A program made the translations under genes and the position numbers. From Methylococcaceae bacterium (GTDB lineage Bacteria > Pseudomonadota > Gammaproteobacteria > Methylococcales > Methylomonadaceae), in contig JAKIVF010000104.1 in NCBI GenBank assembly GCA_021647145.1, forward strand, positions 1-11,683: a stretch of DNA of 11,683 nt. Direction: 5' to 3'. Below are positions 1-6,490 of the stretch, in pieces (within the stretch, counting starts at the first letter, position 1; each line of letters opens with the position of its first letter). The notes below the pieces were generated by a model. That model worked only from the letters and a program-made list of their open reading frames with translations, was not told the DNA's origin and ran no database searches.

Positions 1-1
1 G

Positions 2-181
2 CAACGCCATACAGGGAGCGATCATGAAATACTACAGCATCGAAAAGCGGTTTATACACAAGCTAAATTAAACAACCCTAATCGCTGGAGCGGTGAAATA
101 AGAAACTGGGATAAGATTAAAGAAGTGTATTTAAACCCAGATAATCAAAAAGCTGAAAAGGAAAGAAAAGAGGCGGCATAA
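2..181 (+). CDS. IS3-like transposase, C-terminal fragment (cut by window edge)
   Basis: This open frame enters from the left edge and ends at TAA 179-181, giving the last 59 residues of a protein. It contains the run HRKAVYTQAK, then NNPNRWSGEIRNW and VYLNPD, ending in a Lys/Glu-rich tail. The pattern 'HR..VY..A...NP.RWS...RNW......LNP' is one I recognise from the C-terminal tail of DDE integrase-type transposases of the IS3 family. The catalytic DDE residues lie outside the window. The sequence just after the stop (GGCGACAACTAGCTTGA, about 195-211) resembles a terminal repeat of such elements, so the IS end is probably near 205-215. Immediately beyond it, glycosyltransferase-like coding sequence begins in mid-protein. 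Assignment to a transposase is fairly secure; the exact IS group is not. Confidence 0.65.
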   Translation, partial: QRHTGSDHEILQHRKAVYTQAKLNNPNRWSGEIRNWDKIKEVYLNPDNQKAEKERKEAA

Positions 182-207
182 TTTTACAACTTTAGGCGAC
201 AACTAGC

Positions 208-417
208 TTGAAAAGCGCTGTTGTAGAAGAGGGCAAGGCGGGGCTTGTTACTGTAAATGGTGAGGATGATGTTTTGTTGGAAAATGCATTGAAGTTACTT
301 TATGACGAAGGGTTTAGAATGGAAATGGGTGAAAATTCCAAGATACTGATGTTAGAAGCATTTTTTTCCGTAGAGACTGCTATTGGTAAGATTCTGGGTT
401 TTTTCTGGAGAAAGTGA
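208..417 (+). pseudogene. Glycosyltransferase C-terminal remnant
   Basis: The frame gives up to 69 residues from a TTG that is unlikely to be a genuine start: no ribosome binding site precedes it and an in-frame stop lies at 193-195. The translation has the form 'SAVVEEGKAGLVTVNGEDD..LENALKLLYDEGFRMEMGENSK', followed by a helix with EAFFSVETAIGKIL. This matches the C-terminal end of GT4-type (GT-B fold) glycosyltransferases: the 'G.GlvV..gD...la.Al..Ll.d...r..Mg.n.r' segment plus the final 'FsWe..a..i' helix. The sugar-nucleotide binding core is absent because an IS3-like element ends directly upstream. The most likely history is insertion of that element into a polysaccharide glycosyltransferase gene. 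The family call is from pattern only, and the fragment is probably not expressed as a functional enzyme. Confidence 0.6.
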
Positions 418-848
418 AGAAAAAAGAAGTTCATGACGATGTAAATTGTGTCTTTCTAGTGTTTTTTTGTTTCAATCAAAGGCGGGTACTATATATATTA
501 TATATAAGCTTCCGCCAATTTAGATTTCATTTATAGTCTGAGGTACAGAGTCTGCCTCATATTAATATTTTTCGGAGCTGAAAAATGAATTAAAAAAGGG
601 AAAATTCAACTTTTTTCCTCGATATTAAAATTTATTCGGAATACTGATAATTTTATCAACATGATTTACTTTCTATGTGGAAAATTGAAATTTGAATACC
701 CACACAAAATGGCATTGACACTTTCTGTTTTACGAGCGTTTTATTGACCCACAACCGAAAGATAAAATATATCCTCTGCATGAGCCAGTTATTTCGTCGT
801 CTTTTTTAGAGTAATTGGGTTTTAAAATGGATGAGCTAGTGGTGTTTT
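418..848. other. AT-rich spacer without a recognisable gene
   Basis: There is no credible coding frame in these 431 bp. The visible structure is the GGCGG/CCGCC hairpin at 481-516. A short inverted repeat, TGAGG (539-543) and CCTCA (555-559), is also present. A TTGACA (715-720) followed after 18 bp by TTTTAT (739-744) resembles a sigma-70 promoter reading rightwards, but it faces the 3' end of the minus-strand gene and no ORF follows. The stretch is probably degraded or transferred DNA. Confidence 0.5.
481..516. repeat. Hairpin: GGCGG/CCGCC arms around an AT palindrome
   Basis: GGCGG (481-485) pairs with CCGCC (512-516). Between them, TATATATA (490-497) is mirrored by TATATATA (499-506) around a single T. 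The two stems are separated by a short unpaired internal loop. The GC arms stand out from very AT-rich surroundings. It could be a recombination or IS-scar cruciform, or a terminator-like structure; no T-tract follows on the plus strand. Confidence 0.4.
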
Positions 849-2390
849 TTATGTCTTTGTAATTGTACAGTTTTCTTTTATTTTACCGTGAGTGATATAT
901 ATTTGAAATTGGTCAACCTTTGGCTTTCTCCCAGATAACATATTTTTTATTTTATAATAACTATGAGTTCCTATTTTTTTGTTTCTGGTGTTTTTCATAC
1001 AGTTTTCTATTTTTTTATATAACTTTAATATCCTGTAATAATGATTATTGCTTAATGCTCCTTGGTAAGTTTTTATTAAATAAATATATGACCCTTTAAT
1101 TAGGATATTTTTAGGGTTTTCATTATATACATCAACAGTTTCATATTGTTTATTTTTAAGGTGGAAATCAATTACTGGGTCAAATGAAAAAGTTATTTTA
1201 TTCTCAGGGGGATGCAAAAAAGATATTAATTTGGTGATTGGCATATTGTAAGAGTTTTTAGCAGTATTTTGGTGCGTAATTAGATTAAAAGTTGAAGATA
1301 TTAAAAAAACCGCAGCATAATATACATATAATCTTTTTATATTAATATTTTCTATGTAAGAAAGTAAATGTGATAGTATGAAATAGAAAGGAATGGATAA
1401 TGCAATGTTATTTCTGTATTTTCCGGAAACGCCTATAATTATCATCAATGTCACAAGACCAATAAGTAAAAATATGCTTTGGACGACTAATAAGGAATGT
1501 GGTGAGTTTTTATCCGCAAAAAATGACTTCCCCCCTTTTATAATAATTACTAAAGTAAATAGAAAGAATACTACAAAAATAGGAGAAACAATAAATACAC
1601 TTCCACCATTTATTATCCCATATATAGCATTCAATAAAGATTCGATAAAATCATTAATTTGATGATCCCTATTATGTATATGTACTGTAAAAAATATATA
1701 TATTTGATATGAGCTTAAAGAGAGATAGATTGCAGAAAATGTAAAAATATTTTTAATTTTAAAGTCATTTCTTCGATAACAAAATAATAGTAAAAATATA
1801 ATTATTAGAAGTAATAGAGTAAGGTAGCTTAAATAAGTCATAAAAGATAAAAGCAGCCCTAAGATGGCAAAGTGTTTACAAGATAATTCAGATTTATATT
1901 TAAATAAATTAGTGTAAAGGAATATGAACAGAGGTATCCAGTATGCATACCATCGCACACTGTTTGTCCAGAGTAAAAGACCACTATTTATAAAAACGAA
2001 CATAAATAATAATAGCTTTGAATATATGTTATCCAATTCTTTTACTGCATATTTATAAAAATATGTTAAAGCACAGACGTTAAGCAGTATAGAAAATACT
2101 AGAATTGCTTTATATGAAGACAATAGTTCGTATATTAATTTGTTTAGAATATAGGATAAGGGGGGATGAACATCTTCACTTTGAGCTTTAAAAAATATTT
2201 CACTTAAAGAAAAGGGCATTTTTCTTAGATTAAATATCTCATCATCATAGAAATGATGGTTGTAATAGATAATCATTAATGAAATTGTAAGGTATATACT
2301 GGATCCTAAAATAAGAACTTTTTTAGATTGTTGTTTGATATTTTCCACAATAACATTAACCTTTTTGATGAATAATTTATTTAAATGCAA
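849..2390 (-). CDS. Polytopic GT-C type glycosyltransferase-like membrane protein
   Basis: This is a 513-residue membrane protein with about ten hydrophobic helices between residues ~25 and ~380 and a soluble C-terminal region of ~130 residues. The first extracytoplasmic loop carries YDDEIFN (Asp49-Asp50-Glu51), followed by VHPPLSY (75-81). An acidic pair in the first loop plus an 'HPPL.Y' motif is characteristic of GT-C enzymes such as the PMT/ArnT-like GT39/GT83 group, which transfer sugars from polyprenyl-phosphate donors at the outer face of the inner membrane. The substrate cannot be told. Base composition is markedly more AT-rich than the right-hand genes, suggesting horizontal transfer typical of surface-polysaccharide loci. 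The start used is a TTG without a clear ribosome binding site. An internal GTG or ATT around residues 13-15, preceded by AAAAAGG, is an alternative and would not affect the membrane core. No partner gene remains beside it. Confidence 0.65.
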   Translation of the reverse strand: MHLNKLFIKKVNVIVENIKQQSKKVLILGSSIYLTISLMIIYYNHHFYDDEIFNLRKMPFSLSEIFFKAQSEDVHPPLSYILNKLIYELLSSYKAILVFSILLNVCALTYFYKYAVKELDNIYSKLLLFMFVFINSGLLLWTNSVRWYAYWIPLFIFLYTNLFKYKSELSCKHFAILGLLLSFMTYLSYLTLLLLIIIFLLLFCYRRNDFKIKNIFTFSAIYLSLSSYQIYIFFTVHIHNRDHQINDFIESLLNAIYGIINGGSVFIVSPIFVVFFLFTLVIIIKGGKSFFADKNSPHSLLVVQSIFLLIGLVTLMIIIGVSGKYRNNIALSIPFYFILSHLLSYIENINIKRLYVYYAAVFLISSTFNLITHQNTAKNSYNMPITKLISFLHPPENKITFSFDPVIDFHLKNKQYETVDVYNENPKNILIKGSYIYLIKTYQGALSNNHYYRILKLYKKIENCMKNTRNKKIGTHSYYKIKNMLSGRKPKVDQFQIYITHGKIKENCTITKT

Positions 2391-2481
2391 TATACAGACT
2401 TGTACTGAATTTACTATGAATAGTTTCGAGTCGTTTTTTGGTTACTTTAACTGCGCAACTTTAACCGCATAGCGTAAATCT

Positions 2482-2928
2482 ATGAAGTTACAGAAGAATA
2501 CGCATGATGTCTATCGGTTAATGTATCATTTTGTATGGATACCCAAATATAGGTATAAGGTATTTTGTGATCCGTATAGAGAAGTGCTAAAAGGGATTAT
2601 CGAGAAAATAGGGTATGACTATAATATTGATATTGTTGAATTAGAAATACCTGTTGATCACTTACATATGGTTGTTCGAGGAGGGGAGCCAAAAATGTCT
2701 CCGAGTGATGTAATGCAAATAATAAAAAGCATTTCTGCTCGAGAGTTTTTTCGACGTTATCCAGAGATAAAGAAACCATATTTCTGGGGTGGTAAATTAT
2801 GGACGCAAAGTGACTTTGTTGAAACGATAGGGAATGCCAATGAGGAAGTGATTAGAACTTATGTTCAAGGTCAGCTAAAGGAGCATAAGAAGAAGGAAAA
2901 TATACCGCAACAGCTCGATTTGTTTTAA
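2482..2928 (+). CDS. tnpA: IS200/IS605-family Y1 transposase TnpA
   Basis: The 148-residue length is normal for IS200-type TnpA. The protein is a single-strand-specific HUH-tyrosine endonuclease that excises and inserts the element as single-stranded DNA. Visible signatures are the N-terminal YHFVWIPKYR strand, the HUH pair His60-Leu61-His62 in DHLHMVV, the block SPSDVMQIIKSISAREFFRRYP, the FWGGKLWTQSDF segment, and the catalytic tyrosine at about Tyr127 in IRTYVQGQ. All active-site elements are present and the frame is intact, so the enzyme may be active. There is no accompanying TnpB or IscB. No strong Shine-Dalgarno precedes ATG 2482, and the start is embedded close to the left-end repeats; translation of IS200-family transposases is characteristically repressed by such leader structures. 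Confidence 0.93.
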   Translation: MKLQKNTHDVYRLMYHFVWIPKYRYKVFCDPYREVLKGIIEKIGYDYNIDIVELEIPVDHLHMVVRGGEPKMSPSDVMQIIKSISAREFFRRYPEIKKPYFWGGKLWTQSDFVETIGNANEEVIRTYVQGQLKEHKKKENIPQQLDLF

Positions 2929-2957
2929 AACTCGGTCCGCTTGCGACCGAGTTTTTT
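2927..2957 (+). terminator. Perfect hairpin with T-tract after tnpA (IS right end)
   Basis: AAAACTCGGTC (2927-2937) pairs perfectly with GACCGAGTTTT (2945-2955) around a 7-nt loop, and the downstream arm runs into six Ts. The stem overlaps the tnpA stop codon. It fits an intrinsic terminator and also the right-end hairpin expected in an IS200-like element. A closely related sequence occurs inverted at the right edge of the window. Confidence 0.8.
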
Positions 2958-3006
2958 ATTTGGAAAGTTCTGAATGTACTGTTAATAATCTAAGCCAAGA
3001 CGATAA

Positions 3007-3375
3007 GCTGTCCGGTTACTAGAAAAATTAAGCTGCCAGTTGCAAGCTGAGAAAGTGAATTGCAAAGGCACGAATGATGTGGCTACCACAAAAAAAGACT
3101 TATCAGAAACAGAAAAAAGAACTCAATAAAATCGTCACCATGTATCTTGATTATGCAGAAAACCGAGCAGCTAGGCGTATTGCTATGAAAATGGCTGATT
3201 GGATAGAGAAAGTAGACGCATTTTACAGTTTAACGACTATGAACTTTTACAAAATGCAGGAAAAGTGAGTGATTCAGTGGCAAAATTCTTAGTCCATAAG
3301 CAGTACGAAAAGTTTAGAGTGATTCAGGATAGTCATTTTGATAAAAGTATTAAACAAATACTACCAAAAAAATAA
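3007..3375 (+). pseudogene. RhuM-family protein remnant, truncated with two frameshifts
   Basis: Joining three segments gives a continuous C-terminal half of a RhuM (virulence RhuM / DUF-type) protein. Frame 1 gives KGTNDVATTKKDLSETEK. Frame 2 continues with KELNKIVTMYLDYAENRAA and MADWIEKVDAF. Frame 1 resumes with LQFNDYELLQNAGKVS, YEKFRVIQDS and a stop at 3373-3375. The shifts fall in homopolymers: an extra A in the six-A run 3113-3118 and a missing T in the four-T run 3221-3224, so the second restores the first. The N-terminal half is gone; an in-frame stop at 3004-3006 precedes the fragment, just downstream of the IS200-like element. RhuM proteins are often found near restriction or toxin modules; their biochemical role is poorly defined. 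If the frameshifts were sequencing errors the gene would still be N-terminally truncated. Confidence 0.8.
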
Positions 3376-3390
3376 AGTAGCTAACCTTAT

Positions 3391-3418
3391 ATGGGGTTCA
3401 TAATATGGGGTTCATAAT
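3391..3418 (+). repeat. Perfect 14-bp tandem duplication over a start site
   Basis: ATGGGGTTCATAAT occurs twice head to tail (3391-3404 and 3405-3418). The second copy supplies the TGGGG that acts as a likely ribosome binding site and the first bases of the start codon at 3417. The upstream copy makes a short dead-end reading frame. It looks like a recent replication-slippage duplication. Confidence 0.9.
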
Positions 3419-3596
3419 GAAAGACGAATATGATTTTTCTAATACAGAACGCGGTAAGTTTTACCGTGCGGACACCAAAATCAATATTCCAAACTATAAA
3501 GAAACTAAGCAAGATCAATCAGAAGCAACGGCGTTTTCAAATCATAGTGCAAATACCATTGTTGAATGCTTAGATGATAAAGAAGGTGATGTGTAA
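3417..3596 (+). CDS. Small antitoxin-like protein (DEYDFS...RGKFYR type)
   Basis: The chosen start is ATG 3417, giving 59 residues, because the characteristic N-terminus is MKDEYDFSNTERGKFYR and a GGGG-containing Shine-Dalgarno lies 6-7 nt upstream. An ATG at 3405 would add only four residues created by the tandem duplication. Proteins beginning '(K/R)(D/E)EYDFS...RGKFYR.....NIP.Y' are small bacterial proteins commonly found as putative antitoxins next to toxin genes. Here the usual continuation after KINIPNY is replaced by a Gln/Ser/Thr-rich, acidic tail (QDQSEATAFSNHSA..., ending DDKEGDV), so the C-terminus may be divergent or degenerate. No DNA-binding motif is obvious. The gene ends 37 bp before the original start of the fic gene on the same strand, compatible with a toxin-antitoxin-like pair. 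Function is unproven. Confidence 0.45.
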   Translation: MKDEYDFSNTERGKFYRADTKINIPNYKETKQDQSEATAFSNHSANTIVECLDDKEGDV

Positions 3597-3633
3597 TTTT
3601 TTCCAATATTTAGGACTAAGTGTCTAGGTTTAT

Positions 3634-4644
3634 ATGAGCTATCAACCTCATTATACAATTACGCCACGCATTTTACATTTAATCGCTGAAATTAGTGAAA
3701 ACTTGGGGCGTTTGTCTGTTTTGCTAGAATAATCATCAAATTTACGTTTACGTCGATTCAATCGTATTCGTACTATTCAAGGTTCATTGGCGATTGAGGG
3801 AAACACTTTAACGGAACAACAAATTACAGCCATATTAGACGATAAGCCTGTTATTGCTCCTCCACGCGAAATACAAGAGGCGCGTAATGCATTGGTGGCG
3901 TATGAACAATTGGATCAGTGGCAAGCGAGTAATAAACAACATTTACTTAATGCACACCAATTGTTAATGAAAGGCTTAATTGATCCACTGGATGTTTATC
4001 GTCATAAAAGGGTAGGTGTTATGCAAGGGGATCAGGTGATACACATGGCTCCCCCTGTTAATCGGGTTGATATTTTAATGGCCGATTTATTGGGCTGGTT
4101 AAAAACAACTCCTGACCATGCCTTGATTAAAAGTTGTGTCTTTCATTATGAGTTTGAGTTTATCCATCCTTTTATTGATGGGAATGGTCGCATGGGACGG
4201 TTATGGCAAACATTGATTTTAAGCCAATGGAATCCTTTATTTGTTCATATTCCTGTAGAAAGCATGGTTTATGCCCAGCAACAAGCTTACTATCAGGCAT
4301 TAAATGAAAGTACGCTAAAAACAGATTCAGCCCCTTTTATTGAATTTATGTTGACGGTTATTTTAGAGGCTTGTGCAGCAGATACCCCTCAAGACAGGCC
4401 CCATGAGACCCCCCAAGTTATTAAGCTCTTGAGTGTGATAAAAGGTGAAATGAGCCGCGAGCAATTACAAGGTGTACTTGAGCTAAAAGATAGAAAGTCT
4501 TTCAGAGAACGGTATTTAGTCCCTGCTTTATCAGAAGGGTTAATTGAAATGACACTTCCAGATAAACCGAATAGTTCTTTACAGAAATATTTTTTAACTG
4601 CATCAGGTAAGCAGTTATTAAAAGGTAAGGGAAATAGAATTTAG
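3634..4644 (+). pseudogene. Fic-domain AMP-transferase interrupted by an in-frame stop
   Basis: Reading from ATG 3634 gives MSYQPHYTITPRILHLIAE and so on to codon 32, then TAA (3730-3732). The same frame continues open with SSNLRLRRFNRIRTIQG to the stop at 4644, for a restored length of 336 codons, normal for this family. The remaining part holds the full Fic catalytic motif HPFIDGNGRMGR (H178 in restored numbering) and a C-terminal winged-helix-like region. Fic enzymes transfer AMP from ATP to a hydroxyl of a target protein. The class II inhibitory motif (S/T)xxxE(G/N) is present as S51-LAI-E55-G56, right after the stop. A TTG at 3787 (codon 52), preceded by AAGG 4 nt upstream, could reinitiate a 285-residue protein starting M-AIEGN, which keeps the inhibitory Glu but loses Ser51. 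TAA could derive from CAA by one transition. It is either a recent pseudogene or a gene expressed from an internal start. Confidence 0.85.
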
Positions 4645-4671
4645 GGTGATTTTTATTTTTAGTAGTACTGA

Positions 4672-4821
4672 TTGTAGTGCTTGTATTTATTTAAACTATA
4701 ATTATCTTTATTTATCAAGTAAGTATGCTCTTAATTAAGTTGCCGCTGCCAAAATTTAAGTTTCACAAGAAACAATAAAGGCCCGAAACACCTGATTAAA
4801 ACTAGGTTTTTGGGTTTTTTT
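4672..4821 (+). ncRNA. Candidate small RNA or micro-ORF unit (promoter to terminator)
   Basis: A perfect -10 box TATAAT (4697-4702) has a poor -35 candidate TTGTAG (4672-4677, 19-bp spacer). Transcription would begin near 4709 and stop at the terminator ending at 4821, giving about 110 nt. Inside is an ATG frame at 4725-4778 for MLLIKLPLPKFKFHKKQ, a 17-residue cationic peptide that ends 3 nt before the terminator stem; its ribosome binding site is weak. It could be a small RNA, a leader peptide unit or chance. Confidence 0.3.
4782..4821 (+). terminator. Intrinsic terminator
   Basis: CCCGAAACACCT (4782-4793) pairs with AGGTTTTTGGG (4804-4814), with one bulged C and one G-U pair, around a 10-nt loop. 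Seven Ts follow immediately (4815-4821). It lies 137 bp beyond the fic stop, so it may end fic readthrough or a separate short transcript. Confidence 0.7.
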
Positions 4822-5085
4822 GCCTATAGCATCCTACAAAGGTTTCATAGAATAATAGGCTTTATTTCTCGTACCTACCATCCTCAGTAGGAATGTATGT
4901 CAAATATGTATTCCCATAGCACATAACAGGGGCAGTAGAAAAAAACAATTCCTTCAGTCAACGTCGCAATAGAGAAAAATATGACCTCATTTTTTATTCA
5001 TTAATAAATACTTTAGTTTTTTACTGTCAAGAACCTATTAATCAGCTATATTAGTAGTATATTCTTGGATGAGGCTTTTAAGAAA

Positions 5086-5538
5086 ATGAAACCGATAGAT
5101 CTCTCTAATGCATTAAAAATTAATCGCCCAGAATTAGGCGATCTTTCTGGTGTTGGTTTGTATCGACTGCTTAGGCTTGTGGCATGGGAAGATATTATGG
5201 GGCCAGGAGCTTCTGCAATAAGCTATCATGCGGGGAAAAAACTGGGGAATAAATTAGATGTTAAATCTTTAGATGATTTTCTGGTGTTATGTGAGGAACT
5301 TAAAATTGGTATTATAAAAATTCCAAAAATGACAAATACTCATATACATGTTGATATTTATGAATGTATTACTTGTTCGGGAATGGATCCAGTGGGACGT
5401 CCAATTTGTCATTTTGAAGGAGGGCTAATTGCTGGAGCGCTAGAAGTTATTACTGGGAAATCTGTAAAGGCTAAAGAAGTAAGTTGTATTGGTGGATTAG
5501 GAGATAAAACTTGTGGTTATGATTTGGACCTTAAGTAA
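5086..5538 (+). CDS. Stand-alone V4R-domain protein
   Basis: The protein is 150 residues from ATG 5086. This start was preferred over the TTG seven codons upstream because GGATGAGG (5068-5074) gives the only Shine-Dalgarno-like sequence, although its spacing is long. The C-terminal ~60 residues form a V4R (4-vinyl reductase) domain: a GRPICHFEGGLIAGALE segment followed by V-S-C134-IGGLGDKT-C143-GYDL. Additional cysteines occur in CITC (94-97) and at Cys108, so five cysteines could bind a metal or cofactor. V4R domains are predicted small-molecule or hydrocarbon-binding modules found in XylR/DmpR-type activators and in BchJ-related proteins; as stand-alone proteins their function is not established. 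It is soluble, without signal peptide. It converges with the nuclease gene downstream and has no operon partner. Confidence 0.75.
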   Translation: MKPIDLSNALKINRPELGDLSGVGLYRLLRLVAWEDIMGPGASAISYHAGKKLGNKLDVKSLDDFLVLCEELKIGIIKIPKMTNTHIHVDIYECITCSGMDPVGRPICHFEGGLIAGALEVITGKSVKAKEVSCIGGLGDKTCGYDLDLK

Positions 5539-5570
5539 GTTCTTTACTTTAAAAAAGGTCACAGCATATT

Positions 5571-5599
5571 TTTTGAAAACTGATACAAAATTTTCAAAA
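5571..5599. terminator. Inverted repeat between convergent genes
   Basis: TTTTGAAAA (5571-5579) and TTTTCAAAA (5591-5599) form a perfect 9-bp stem with an 11-nt loop, halfway between the V4R stop (5538) and the nuclease stop (5621, opposite strand). It is a plausible bidirectional terminator but the stem has only one GC pair, so it would be weak. Confidence 0.4.
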
Positions 5600-5620
5600 C
5601 AGCCACATCGTGTATCTTAA

Positions 5621-6430
5621 TTACATTTCCACTATCTGACTGGGGTGTCTAACAAACATTGTATATTTGTTTTTTTGTTTAGTAACCCAGCCTCGAACTT
5701 CTATTTTTTTATTGTTATAGTTTTTAAGATTAGGAAATAATGCAGCATGCTTTTTGCTGATTTTCAGTGAAAATGATTTGGAAAGCTTAAGATAACTATT
5801 TTTTTTTGTAGGGTAAATACTTACTACCTTGCCGACAATTCTTTGCCAACCTTTATAGTTTGATCTATTTAATTGATTAGCTAGTTTACTTGCATATTCA
5901 GAACGTTGCCAAATACCTAGTTTATCCTGTTCTGCTTGCTGTTGAGCTTTAATCAAGACATCAGTATATTTCAAATTAGGTGGATAGATATTAACCGTTG
6001 CAAGTCCTTTTTTTACCAATTCAAGATTAATGTGTAGATTAGTTTCGGTAAAAAGGTGAGCAAGTAGGCGGTTATATTTATCACGTTTTTCAACATCTCT
6101 TTCTAGCCTTATTTTTTTGTTTTTTAAAGTCTCTTTTAGCCAACGTTTCGCATCTTCGCCACCAGCTTGGGCAGATTTGTGTCTACTTTCAACTTCGGGT
6201 GTATTTATTCCTAGAAACCTGATTTTTTGACCATTTGATAATAAAACAGTATCTCCATCGTAAACTTTTTTTACTTGGTAGTAAGAATGCCCTGCGTTAA
6301 CATGCAATATTTTGGCATCTTGATGTGGGATATCAGAAAAGTGTGTTTTTCCATTTTCATCTTTCCATTGAAAAATTTCAGCTTGGGCTGATATTGGGCT
6401 AAGTAGTAAAATGATTAACAATAAAAACAT
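5621..6430 (-). CDS. Secreted thermonuclease-like nuclease (DUF4124 + SNase + OB-like tail)
   Basis: ATG at 6430 begins a hydrophobic signal peptide with likely cleavage after SAQA (residue 17), giving 269 residues. A longer frame runs upstream but overlaps dtd and lacks ATG; the chosen start has no good Shine-Dalgarno and lacks a basic N-terminus, so a slightly upstream non-ATG start remains possible. Residues 18-45 (EIFQWKDENGKTHFSD) form a DUF4124 module. Residues ~51-175 are a staphylococcal-nuclease (TNase) domain: VYDGDTV with Asp60 matching SNase Asp21, Arg71 matching Arg35, INTPE with Glu79 matching Glu43, and DKYNR with Arg121 matching Arg87. The position of SNase Asp40, a calcium ligand, is Asn76. 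Residues ~193-269 look like a beta-rich OB-type nucleic-acid-binding tail. Predicted role: Ca-dependent hydrolysis of extracellular or periplasmic DNA/RNA. It is transcribed divergently from dtd, with 60 bp between the starts. Confidence 0.85.
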   Translation of the reverse strand: MFLLLIILLLSPISAQAEIFQWKDENGKTHFSDIPHQDAKILHVNAGHSYYQVKKVYDGDTVLLSNGQKIRFLGINTPEVESRHKSAQAGGEDAKRWLKETLKNKKIRLERDVEKRDKYNRLLAHLFTETNLHINLELVKKGLATVNIYPPNLKYTDVLIKAQQQAEQDKLGIWQRSEYASKLANQLNRSNYKGWQRIVGKVVSIYPTKKNSYLKLSKSFSLKISKKHAALFPNLKNYNNKKIEVRGWVTKQKNKYTMFVRHPSQIVEM

Positions 6431-6490
6431 AAGGTATGTAGAATTTATATTATTTTTAATTAAAGAATAATCTGTTTTTTGAGAATTACT

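Larger units (their letters stand above)
2440..2957 (+). mobile_element. IS200-like insertion sequence (approximate limits)
   Basis: The element holds a single Y1 transposase gene with structured DNA at both sides. On the left, GGTTA (2440-2444) and TAACC (2462-2466) form an imperfect stem, and ACTTTAAC-T/C-GC is directly repeated at 2444 and 2458. On the right is a perfect 11-bp hairpin at 2927-2955. IS200/IS605 elements lack terminal inverted repeats and are recognised through such subterminal hairpins. The exact cleavage sites cannot be fixed from one copy, so the ends are estimates. It separates the minus-strand GT-C gene from the truncated rhuM remnant. Confidence 0.6.
4645..5085. other. 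Intergenic region with possible small transcript
   Basis: No long coding frame is present in 441 bp. It holds a TATAAT box at 4697-4702, a 17-codon micro-ORF (4725-4778) and a good intrinsic terminator (4782-4821). A short inverted repeat, CCTAC (4874-4878) and GTAGG (4887-4891), lies further on. The last ~150 bp are AT-rich and probably contain the V4R gene promoter, though no box pair with good spacing is convincing. Confidence 0.5.

Noticed and set aside
591..620. AAAAAAG/CTTTTTT hairpin in the left spacer
   Set aside because: Homopolymer arms of one GC pair are expected by chance in such AT-rich DNA.
1393..1662. 89-codon plus-strand open frame
   Set aside because: It lies antisense inside the GT-C membrane protein gene, has no ribosome binding site or recognisable domain, and its composition mirrors the real gene.
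2398..2406. ACTTGTACT shared between the left flank of the IS200-like element and about 11569 near the right edge
   Set aside because: Nine bases in AT-rich spacers can recur by chance, and the orientation does not match the inverted hairpin copy.
2597..2779. 60-codon minus-strand frame inside tnpA
   Set aside because: Antisense shadow of a clear transposase gene; no family features.
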